Positions 1 through 6,033 of a stretch of 61,963 bases of DNA are shown here, in pieces. The position numbers and the translations under genes are program-made. The stretch's first letter is position 1. Every line of letters starts with the position of its first letter. The stretch spans positions 1-61,963 of the forward strand of contig JAFVAI010000018.1 in NCBI GenBank assembly GCA_017480545.1, given 5' to 3'. The DNA comes from Schwartzia sp. (in: firmicutes) (GTDB lineage Bacteria > Bacillota > Negativicutes > Selenomonadales > Selenomonadaceae). The notes beneath the pieces are model-generated. The model worked only from the letters and a program-made list of their open reading frames with translations. It made no database searches and was not told where the DNA came from.

Positions 1-178
1 CGAAGCTCCGCCGCTTCGCGCCCATCCGGCCTTCGCACGATAAAGTCCCCCATTCGCCGCGACGCGCGGCGTTTTTCTTTCATTGTAACGCAAGCGCGGG
101 GAAAAGACAATCATGGCGGCGGCGGAAGAATTTTTTCGCGTGGGCGGGCGGCATGAAGGAAACCGTTTTTGCCGGACT
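1..178. other. Intergenic sequence at window edge
   Basis: No convincing gene is visible. The stretch is GC-rich and starts the window, so it may be the flank of a gene lying outside. Confidence 0.4.
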
Positions 179-218
179 AAAATTTTTTGAGGTAAGAATT
201 TCTTACTTGAAAAATTTT
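179..218. repeat. Short palindromic intergenic element, copy A
   Basis: Near-palindrome with an AT-rich outer arm AAAATTTTT and an inner GGTAAGAA / TTCTTACTT pair. Closely related palindromes occur at 4880-4918 and 16664-16698, always between genes, so this is a repeat family. It could form a hairpin in RNA from either strand. Function unknown. Confidence 0.7.
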
Positions 219-268
219 CATCATGCGCGGACGGGCATAAACAAAGGGAGGAAAATCGGGAACGTGCG

Positions 269-381
269 TAGCAGGTGTATCTCGGTTCAAAATTTTCATT
301 TAAGGAAACGCCGAAAAAATCCCTCGGCGTGGCCTCGAATTGACTTATTCGTCGTTTCCTTAAACTTTTGGCCTGAGATAC
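269..381. repeat. Long imperfect inverted repeat
   Basis: The left arm from 269 (GTATCTCGGTTCAAAATTTT, ending TTTAAGGAAACG at about 310) pairs with the right arm 353-381 (CGTTTCCTTAAA then TTTTGGCCTGAGATAC). The enclosed 40 bp hold a smaller hairpin (cgccg..cggcg). The outer end CTCAGGCCAAAA resembles the end of the 110 bp repeats at 3736-3842 and 16736-16845, so it may be a relative. No coding sequence inside. Confidence 0.55.
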
Positions 382-420
382 GTATGAAAGATTGGGGCGG
401 TAGTTTCCTGTGCCGGGGCA

Positions 421-447
421 GAAAAAAGCCCCGCGCGGGCGGGGCAA
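421..447 (-). terminator. Rho-independent terminator of the rnhA-tcdA-gpsA operon
   Basis: GC-rich hairpin GCCCCGCGCGGGCGGGGC at 428-445 followed, on the minus strand, by a run of T. It lies a few bases past the gpsA stop codon. Confidence 0.8.
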
Positions 448-452
448 AAAAA

Positions 453-1427
453 TTATTCGCTCTTCTGTTCGCGGAGGAAGAGGCGGAGGAGCGCGTCTTT
501 TGGATTGGCGCCCTTCCGTATCACGCTTCGGACCGCATCGGTGATGGGCAGTTCCGCGTGGTGTTTTTGCCCCAGCAGTGCCAGGGCGTCGGCGGTGTAG
601 ACGCCTTCCGCCAATTTTTCCGAGGGCAAACCGCGGATCAGGTTCTCGCCGAAGCGGCGGTTGTTGCTGTGCGGGGAAAACAGGGTTGCCTCATAGTCGC
701 CGAGGTGCGACAGCCCGTAGACCGTCATCGGGTCGCCGCCCATGGCGGCAATCAGACGGGAAAGCTCCGCCGCGCCTCGGGCCATCAGCGCGCCCTTGAG
801 GCTGGGAAGGCCGAGGCCGTCCAGCATCCCGGCGGCCAGCCCCACGACGTTTTTCGCCGCCGCGCCGATTTCCACGCCAAGCAAATCGCTTCCATAATAA
901 AAACGGATCAGGGGACTTTCCAAAAGGCGGGCGAGGCGGGGCGGGAGCATTTCGTCCTCGGAGGCCAGCAGCATACAGTTGGGAATCCCGGCGACGAAGT
1001 CTTCCACGTGGCCGGGGCCGACCCAGACCGCCGCCGCAGGGGCGGCGCCCAGTTCCTCGCGGAATACGCGGGAAAGGCGCTTGCCGCTGTCCTGTTCCAG
1101 TCCTTTCATGCAGAGGACGAAGGTTTTTTCGTTTCGGAGCGTGGCGGGCTGTTGGGCGATGTCTTGGCAAAGGGAGCGGAAGCCCTGCGCACCGACGGAG
1201 ATGATCACGGTGTCGGCATAGGCCAGGGCCTCCGTCAGCGATTCGGAGAGGCGGACACTGTCCGGCAGCGTCAGATATTCATTTTTCCGTTCCGCCGCCA
1301 AACGTGCCAGCCGCTTTGAGCCGGGGCGTCCCCACAGCAGCGTGTCGCAGCCGATACGGTTCGCGTGCCATGCGTGAAAAGAACCCCAGCGGCCGCAACC
1401 CAGTACGGCGACAGGTGTTTTATTCAT
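453..1427 (-). CDS. gpsA: NAD(P)H-dependent glycerol-3-phosphate dehydrogenase
   Basis: Reduces dihydroxyacetone phosphate to sn-glycerol 3-phosphate for phospholipid synthesis; cytoplasmic. 324 residues, the usual length. The N-terminal Rossmann fold shows GCGRWG at residues 10-15. The C-terminal all-helical domain has the conserved EIGAAAKNV segment, with the likely catalytic lysine at 192 and a second conserved lysine in CMKG (108). The ATG follows a GGAGGAAACC ribosome site. It overlaps the end of tcdA by 8 bp and is the last gene of a three-gene minus-strand operon closed by a strong terminator. Family assignment is secure. Confidence 0.95.
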   Translation of the reverse strand: MNKTPVAVLGCGRWGSFHAWHANRIGCDTLLWGRPGSKRLARLAAERKNEYLTLPDSVRLSESLTEALAYADTVIISVGAQGFRSLCQDIAQQPATLRNEKTFVLCMKGLEQDSGKRLSRVFREELGAAPAAAVWVGPGHVEDFVAGIPNCMLLASEDEMLPPRLARLLESPLIRFYYGSDLLGVEIGAAAKNVVGLAAGMLDGLGLPSLKGALMARGAAELSRLIAAMGGDPMTVYGLSHLGDYEATLFSPHSNNRRFGENLIRGLPSEKLAEGVYTADALALLGQKHHAELPITDAVRSVIRKGANPKDALLRLFLREQKSE

Positions 1428-2139
1428 CCCGGTTTCCTCCTGTCAGTGCGCGAACAACCTCGCCCGCAAGAATCAGGCCCGCCACCGACGGCACGAAGGA
1501 CACGGAGCCGGGCGTTTGCCGTCGGCCGCCGTCGGCGGTTTCGGGCACGGGCAACGGCGGCTCTTTGGAATAGACGACCCGCAGGCGGGGAACGCCGCGC
1601 TTTTTCAGTTCTTTCCGCATGACCTTCGCCAACGGGCAGACACTGGTTTCGTAAATGTCGGCGACCTCGAAACGCGTCGGGTCTAGCTTGTTGCCCGCGC
1701 CCATGGAACTGACGATGGGAATGTTGCGGCGCGTTGCCTCAACGGCGAGGGACAGCTTCGCTGTCACTGTGTCTACCGCGTCGACAATGTGGTCCAAGGG
1801 CGCGGCGAAAAATTCGTCCGCGCGGCCGGGGTCATAAAATTCGGCGACGGTTTCGATTTCGGCGTCGGGGTTGATCTCCAGCATACGCGCGCGCATGGCC
1901 TCTGTCTTTTTCTGTCCGAGGGTTCGTCGCGTGGCGTGAAGCTGGCGGTTCAGGTTGGACATGGCAATCGTGTCGTGGTCGACGAGCAAGAAATGCCCGA
2001 CGCCCGCGCGAACCAATGCCTCGGCTGCAAAAGAGCCCACGCCGCCGAGCCCGAAGACAGCGACACGCGCCCCCGCCAGTCTGGCGAGGCCGTCCGCTCC
2101 CAGAAGCAGTTCGGTTCTGGAGGAAAAATCATACATCAT
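1420..2139 (-). CDS. tcdA: tRNA threonylcarbamoyladenosine dehydratase (TcdA/CsdL, E1-like)
   Basis: E1/ThiF-family ATP-dependent enzyme expected to cyclise t6A37 to ct6A in ANN-decoding tRNAs. About 239 residues from the chosen start. GLGGVG at 30-35 is the nucleotide-binding loop; VDHD at 53-56 and the SNLNRQ stretch near 61-66 are typical of the family. An upstream in-frame start at 2190 exists, but the ATGATG at 2139/2136 has a GGGGAAG site and overlaps the rnhA stop in an ATGA arrangement, so 2139 is preferred. Translationally coupled between rnhA and gpsA. Another E1-like role cannot be excluded from sequence alone. Confidence 0.9.
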   Translation of the reverse strand: MMYDFSSRTELLLGADGLARLAGARVAVFGLGGVGSFAAEALVRAGVGHFLLVDHDTIAMSNLNRQLHATRRTLGQKKTEAMRARMLEINPDAEIETVAEFYDPGRADEFFAAPLDHIVDAVDTVTAKLSLAVEATRRNIPIVSSMGAGNKLDPTRFEVADIYETSVCPLAKVMRKELKKRGVPRLRVVYSKEPPLPVPETADGGRRQTPGSVSFVPSVAGLILAGEVVRALTGGNRDE

Positions 2140-2834
2140 AGAAACTTCCCCGCTTCGCTCCGGGCCAATGCGTCGCACCGTTCGTTCCAACGGTTGCCGG
2201 CATGGCCCTTGACCCAGTGGAAGCGCACCGTACGGAGACAGAATTCTTCGTCAAGGGCACGCCAAAGATCCTGGTTTTTTACCGGTTCGCCCGTCGCCGT
2301 CACCCAGCCGCGCCGTTTCCAATTTTTGAGCCAATATTTGGTGAACGCGTTTTTCATGTACTGGCTGTCTGTGTAAAAGTCGACGACAGCGTCGGGCGGC
2401 AACGCGCGCAACGCTTCGATGCCCGCGCGAAGCTCCATGCGGTTGTTCGTTGTCGACGGCTCTCCGCCGGACAGCTCTCTGGCCGTCCGGCTTTTCGCTT
2501 CGACGATTACCGCCGCGTAGCCGCCGGGACCGTCGGGATTCCGAAGGCACGAGCCGTCGGTGTAGACGATATAGTCGGCCGGAGAATGATCGGGCGACGG
2601 AACGGCCTTTTGGACGTTTTCACGGCTACGGGAGGCTTTCGCGGGTTCGCCGTCGAAGAGCGCCCCTTGGCTTTTTTCCGGGCCGAACATCCAGACCTGC
2701 GCCTCCTGCGGCGAGGCAAACCCTTTGTAGACCGCGCCCGCGAAACCGTCGACCTGCGCCTTGCATTCGGCCCAAGAGGTGAAAAGCCCCGTCGTGCGTC
2801 CACGTTTGACCGCGTAGACTTTTTTTTGCGCCAT
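2136..2834 (-). CDS. rnhA: Ribonuclease H with N-terminal hybrid-binding (viroplasmin) domain
   Basis: Degrades RNA in RNA-DNA hybrids. Two parts are visible: residues 4-50 (KKVYAVKRGRTTGLF... YKGF) form the small hybrid-binding domain seen at the start of many RNase H1 proteins, and residues 88-228 are the catalytic RNase H fold. The active-site carboxylates are D93 (YTDGS), E134 (MELRAG), D156 (YTDSQY) and D221. The start at 2834 is chosen because the domain begins there; longer in-frame extension to 2957 runs into the SRP RNA terminator. First gene of the rnhA-tcdA-gpsA operon. Confidence 0.93.
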   Translation of the reverse strand: MAQKKVYAVKRGRTTGLFTSWAECKAQVDGFAGAVYKGFASPQEAQVWMFGPEKSQGALFDGEPAKASRSRENVQKAVPSPDHSPADYIVYTDGSCLRNPDGPGGYAAVIVEAKSRTARELSGGEPSTTNNRMELRAGIEALRALPPDAVVDFYTDSQYMKNAFTKYWLKNWKRRGWVTATGEPVKNQDLWRALDEEFCLRTVRFHWVKGHAGNRWNERCDALARSEAGKFL

Positions 2835-2850
2835 CGTGCATTTCCTTTCC

Positions 2851-2900
2851 ATAAATAAAAATAAAAGAGGCGGCACACGAAGAATTCGCGTACTGCCTCC
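2851..2900 (-). terminator. Terminator between SRP RNA and rnhA
   Basis: On the minus strand GAGGCAGTACGCGAA pairs with TTCGTGTGCCGCCTC (2867-2900), followed by CTTTTATTTTTATTT. It sits just downstream of the SRP RNA and just ahead of the rnhA start. Confidence 0.75.
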
Positions 2901-2921
2901 TTTGTCTTGTTCCTTTTCAAC

Positions 2922-3044
2922 GTCGGGCCGCAGCCCCCAGGCGCCCCCGCGGCACATGAAACGGTTCGTTTACCGCTGCTCCCTTCCGGGCCTGACGGGG
3001 TTCGCGAGGCTCCATTGCGCGGGACCCAAGCGCTGCGGTCCGAC
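2922..3044 (-). ncRNA. ffs: Signal recognition particle RNA (4.5S/small SRP type)
   Basis: The minus strand carries the SRP helix 8 signature GTCAGGCCCGGAAGGGAGC, with the GGAA tetraloop and internal loop recognised by Ffh. The ends pair (GTCGGACCGCAGC with GCTGCGGCCCGAC), giving a single long hairpin of about 123 nt with no Alu domain. Encoded just downstream of tRNA-Ser and likely co-transcribed with it. FtsY, the SRP receptor, is also in this window at 49515. Confidence 0.93.
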
Positions 3045-3093
3045 CTTGCAAAGAATATAGAAGCGCATTGCAAGGCAATGCGCCGAAATTCCA

Positions 3094-3185
3094 TGGCGGA
3101 GAGTGAGAGATTCGAACTCTCGGTACAGTGTTCGCCGTACACACGCTTTCCAGGCGTGCTCCTTCAACCACTCGGACAACTCTCC
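3094..3185 (-). tRNA. tRNA-Ser (anticodon GGA)
   Basis: Class II tRNA on the minus strand, 92 nt, with acceptor GGAGAGT / ACTCTCC, anticodon loop CTGGAAA (anticodon GGA, reading UCC/UCU), a long variable arm, TTCGAAT T-loop and an encoded CCA at 3094-3096. It lies directly upstream of the SRP RNA and has its own promoter at 3261-3289. Confidence 0.96.
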
Positions 3186-3260
3186 AAGGTTTGAATGACA
3201 TACCTTACTCAGTATTGTGCATTCGCCGCGTCGGCGATATTCCCGCACACGACGATATAT

Positions 3261-3289
3261 AATGTAGCACACTTGCGGCGGCGTGTCAA
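3261..3289 (-). promoter_or_regulatory. Sigma-A type promoter for tRNA-Ser / SRP RNA
   Basis: On the minus strand TTGACA (3284-3289), a 17 bp spacer, and TACATT (3261-3266). Confidence 0.7.
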
Positions 3290-3340
3290 TCCTTTCCGTT
3301 TGACAGAATTTGGCAGAAATTTTGGCGTGCGCATTTGTCG

Positions 3341-3369
3341 TTGCTTTGTGATGTATACAATGATATAAT
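3341..3369 (+). promoter_or_regulatory. Promoter for the ComFB-like gene
   Basis: TTGCTT (3341-3346), 17 bp spacer, TATAAT (3364-3369), about 50 bp ahead of the start codon. Confidence 0.65.
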
Positions 3370-3417
3370 GGCGATGCAATGTCATCGGAAATGTTTGGAT
3401 GTGGGAGAGGGCTTCCA

Positions 3418-3690
3418 ATGGAATTTGCGAATTATATGGAACAGGTTGTTCTCGAAAACCTTGACAGTGTGCTCGCGCAATATCCGGATTGCTGCAAGTG
3501 CGATTTGTGCCGCCGGGATATCGCTATTCTTGCGTTGAATCATTTGCCGCCGAGGTATACGTCGTCGGAGAAGGGCCGTGTGTACGAAAAAGTGAATGCG
3601 ATGTCGCAGCACAATGTCATTGAAGTCGTGGAAGAAATTGCCAAGGCGGTCGAGATTGTCAGAAAAAATCCGCGCCATGAGGCATCATAA
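3418..3690 (+). CDS. ComFB-family protein (late competence development family)
   Basis: 90 residues. The pattern NYMEQVVLENLD, then CKCDLCRRDI, then ALNHLPPRY and a C-terminal VEIVRKNPRH matches the ComFB family, whose members are small, cysteine-containing cytoplasmic proteins; some relatives have been reported to sense cyclic dinucleotides. The start at 3418 is preferred over 3379 because GGGAGAGG lies just upstream. It is monocistronic, with its own promoter. The window also holds a HD-GYP protein (26148-27278), which would fit c-di-GMP signalling, but a link is only a guess. Confidence 0.8.
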   Translation: MEFANYMEQVVLENLDSVLAQYPDCCKCDLCRRDIAILALNHLPPRYTSSEKGRVYEKVNAMSQHNVIEVVEEIAKAVEIVRKNPRHEAS

Positions 3691-3735
3691 GGAACACGGA
3701 ATTGACACGTATCGCAGGGCCGAAATTTTAAATAA

Positions 3736-3842
3736 AATTTTGGCCTGAAACAAGTCTGCTCCGTAGGCTACAGCCGCGCCAAAGCGCGTCTGACGTCTCG
3801 TGCAATCGCAGCAAGGATTTAAAAATCCTAACTGCGATTCGT
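3736..3842 (-). repeat. About 110 bp structured repeat, copy 1 (minus orientation)
   Basis: Read on the minus strand it begins GAATCGCAGTTAGGATTT and is about 90% identical to 16736-16845 in the plus strand. It holds consecutive potential hairpins: a 17 bp AATCGCAG..CTGCGATT stem, an AGACGTCAGACGCGCTTTGGCGCG stretch, and an end with CAGGCCAAAATTTT. No reading frame is conserved. It could be a small MITE-like element or an RNA. Confidence 0.75.
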
Positions 3843-3845
3843 ATG

Positions 3846-3892
3846 AAAATCCCGAAGGTTCTTCGCATTTTGAACCTTCGGGATTTGTTTTT
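3846..3892 (-). terminator. Bidirectional terminator downstream of the cyclase gene
   Basis: Perfect arms AAATCCCGAAGGTTC and GAACCTTCGGGATTT around a 10 nt loop, with T tracts on both strands. Confidence 0.75.
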
Positions 3893-3929
3893 AGGAAAGA
3901 ATTTGTTCAGCGTTCCCTTTGCGTGGCCG

Positions 3930-4700
3930 TTATTTTGTTTTCGGCGTGATGGCGAAAGCACGAACCGGCAATCCTGTCGCGCCCTTGATGTTCGGCCACG
4001 CGGCGAAGAGGAGAGCGCCCGCCGGAGCGACGCGGTCCAGATTTTGCAGCACCTCGATCTGGAGCTTGCCTTTGGAAAGCACGTAGCGCTCGCAGGCGAG
4101 GTCGCCCGCCTTCGCCGCCTCGGCGGATGCGTCCGTGTCCAGGGCTTCATGTCCGTTGGCGGCGGCGTTTTTCGTTTCGTAAATATATTGGAGGGCGGAA
4201 AGCGACCAACCGGGGAAATTTTCGCTGCCGTCCGGCAGGACACCGGAAAGGGCGTTCATGTCCGGCCATTTTTTGCTCCAGTCCGTGCGGAGCGCGACGA
4301 AAGCGCCGTCGGGAATCGCGCCGTATTCCGCTTCGTAAGCTTTGACATCTTCCGCCGTCGCCGCGTAATGAACATCGGCTTTCACTTGTTTGGTGATGTC
4401 GATCACACAGAGCGGGCAGATCATGTTGTGTACGCCGAAGGATTCCGAGAGCGGCGCGTTTTTGATGAAATGGCCCGGAAAGTCGATGTGTGTGCCGAAC
4501 TGTCCCGGAAATTTGAACGTCTGGATCAGGCAGTCGAGCATCTCATTGCCCCAATCGAAGCAGGTCTTCCCGAGCTCCACAGAGCCATCCGGGATTCCGG
4601 CCCAATAAGGGCTTTCGTTGTCCAGCGGATGGGTGAGATCGACCCATTCATACGCATTGGAATGAAGTTCGCTTAATACTTCCCAAAGACGATAGCTCAT
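3930..4700 (-). CDS. Cyclase-family protein (kynurenine-formamidase-like metal hydrolase)
   Basis: 256 residues of the cyclase family (PF04199). The metal-binding signature GTHIDFPGHF at 69-78 gives H71, D73 and H77, and the DLTHPL opening is also typical. Members hydrolyse amides or esters such as N-formylkynurenine; the substrate here cannot be told. The ATG is preceded by AAGGAGG. It is a single-gene unit with its own promoter (4740-4768) and terminator. No tryptophan-degradation genes lie nearby, so a kynurenine role is not supported. Confidence 0.85.
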   Translation of the reverse strand: MSYRLWEVLSELHSNAYEWVDLTHPLDNESPYWAGIPDGSVELGKTCFDWGNEMLDCLIQTFKFPGQFGTHIDFPGHFIKNAPLSESFGVHNMICPLCVIDITKQVKADVHYAATAEDVKAYEAEYGAIPDGAFVALRTDWSKKWPDMNALSGVLPDGSENFPGWSLSALQYIYETKNAAANGHEALDTDASAEAAKAGDLACERYVLSKGKLQIEVLQNLDRVAPAGALLFAAWPNIKGATGLPVRAFAITPKTK

Positions 4701-4739
4701 AGTGATGAAGCCTCCTTATCATAGCAGGATGATAGACTT

Positions 4740-4768
4740 AGTGTATGATAAATCCCCCAAGCTGTCAA
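4740..4768 (-). promoter_or_regulatory. Promoter for the cyclase-family gene
   Basis: Minus strand TTGACA (4763-4768), 17 bp spacer, TACACT (4740-4745). Confidence 0.65.
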
Positions 4769-4879
4769 GGGGGCGGGCCGAGGATGAAAATCGTGCCGCG
4801 CGTCTCGGGCGTGTTGATTTTCGCGAGGCTCTATGATACAATACATTCGCTGCAATGAAATTGTGCGCATCGGGTTTCC

Positions 4880-4918
4880 AAAATTTTCGAAACAAGAATT
4901 TCTTGCTTCAAAAATTTT
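4880..4918. repeat. Short palindromic intergenic element, copy B
   Basis: AAAATTTTCGAAACAAGAA on the left pairs with TTTCTTGCTTCAAAAATTTT on the right. Same design as the copies at 179-218 and 16664-16698, with compensating changes in the arms. Lies in the secG 5' region. Confidence 0.65.
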
Positions 4919-4966
4919 CGCGTCGGGTGAATTTCATTGCCAGGCTTGATGGAGGAGGATTGTTTG

Positions 4967-5194
4967 GTGCTTACGGTTTTGATGGTGCTTGACGCGTTGG
5001 TCGCAGTCGTTTTGATTGCCGCCGTGCTGGGACAGGAGCCGAAATCCGCCGGCATGGGCGGGATGGACGGCGGCGGCAATACGGTTTTTAGCGGTCCGGT
5101 GCGCGGCATGGACGCGCTTTTGGCGCGCGTGACGATGGTTTTTGCCGCTTTGTTCGCGGTCATTACGTTGGCGATCGCGAAGATGACGATGTGA
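4967..5194 (+). CDS. secG: Preprotein translocase subunit SecG
   Basis: About 75 residues: a first membrane helix (LTVLMVLDALVAVVLIAAVL), a QEPKS/GMGG glycine-rich cytoplasmic loop with GGGNTVF, and a second helix near the C terminus. This two-helix plan and length match SecG, the accessory subunit of SecYEG. The GTG at 4967 is chosen because GGAGGAGG lies 7 nt upstream; an ATG at 4937/4949 would swallow this ribosome site. It precedes an esterase and rnr; the secG-(esterase)-rnr-smpB order is common in Firmicutes and supports the call. Confidence 0.88.
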   Translation: MLTVLMVLDALVAVVLIAAVLGQEPKSAGMGGMDGGGNTVFSGPVRGMDALLARVTMVFAALFAVITLAIAKMTM

Positions 5195-5216
5195 TGGACG
5201 GCGCGATGATGGTTCA

Positions 5217-5255
5217 AAAGCGTTCCCGCCTTTCGGCCCGGGGACGCTTTTCCTG
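5217..5255 (+). terminator. Hairpin after secG
   Basis: AAAAGCGTTCCCG pairs with CGGGGACGCTTTT. It could be a partial terminator or attenuator between secG and the esterase-rnr-smpB genes. Confidence 0.5.
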
Positions 5256-5273
5256 TTCGCGGGAGTGTGGGAT

Positions 5274-6032
5274 ATGGTAATTCAGGGCGCGGAGCCTTTT
5301 TATTGCGCCGGGGGAGAAACCGGCGTCCTCCTGCTGCATGGGCTGACAGGCTCCCCGGCGGAAATGCGGCTTCTGGGCGAGTCGCTGGCCGAAGCGGGAT
5401 TTACGGTATTGGCGGTGAGGCTCCCGGGGCACGGGACCATCCCCGAGGATTTGGAGCGGATGACGGCGGGGGATTGGCTGTCGGCGGCGATGGACGGCTA
5501 CGCGGTTTTGGCCTCGGACGCACGGGTGCGGCGGATTGCCGTCGTCGGTCATTCGATGGGGGCGCTTCTGGCGCTGATGCTCGCGTCCCTGCGGGACGTT
5601 TCAAAAGTGGTGTCGGTCGCGGCGCCGATTGTTATACGCAAAGAACGAGGATTGTCCTTGCTGCCGCCGCGGGAACTGTCCAAGGGAATGTTCCTGCCGA
5701 AGAAGCAGCCGAGACTGCCGGGGATTCCTGTCCGGTGCCTTGTGGGGTATGCGGTGATGCCGCTCCTTTCGGTCCATGAGCTGCTGTCGGTCATCGCGTC
5801 GGCGAAGGAGGCGCTGCCTCAAGTGACCGCGCCTCTTTTCGTGGTGCAGGGGGAGCGCGACCATACGGTGGCGCCGGAGAGCGCGGATTATATTCTTGCC
5901 CGCGCGGCATCGCGGGAAAAGAAGCTCACGCGTTTGCCCCGCGCCGGTCATCGGGTGTTGCTCGGTGTGGAACGTGTGCGGGCGTTTTCGGAAATCATCG
6001 CTTTTTTGCGGGCGGATGAATTTATGGAGTGA
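5274..6032 (+). CDS. Alpha/beta hydrolase, Est30-like carboxylesterase
   Basis: 252 residues. LLLHGLTGSPAEM gives the oxyanion-hole region; GHSMG at 92-96 holds the nucleophile Ser94; Asp196 (GERDHTV) and His226 (AGHRVLL) complete the triad. This is the small carboxylesterase family that commonly sits between secG and rnr in Firmicutes. The natural substrate is unknown. The ATG at 5274 is preferred over GTG 5265 because GGGAG lies 9 nt upstream. No signal peptide. It ends 1 bp before the rnr start, so it is in an operon with rnr. Confidence 0.88.
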   Translation: MVIQGAEPFYCAGGETGVLLLHGLTGSPAEMRLLGESLAEAGFTVLAVRLPGHGTIPEDLERMTAGDWLSAAMDGYAVLASDARVRRIAVVGHSMGALLALMLASLRDVSKVVSVAAPIVIRKERGLSLLPPRELSKGMFLPKKQPRLPGIPVRCLVGYAVMPLLSVHELLSVIASAKEALPQVTAPLFVVQGERDHTVAPESADYILARAASREKKLTRLPRAGHRVLLGVERVRAFSEIIAFLRADEFME

Positions 6033-6033
6033 A

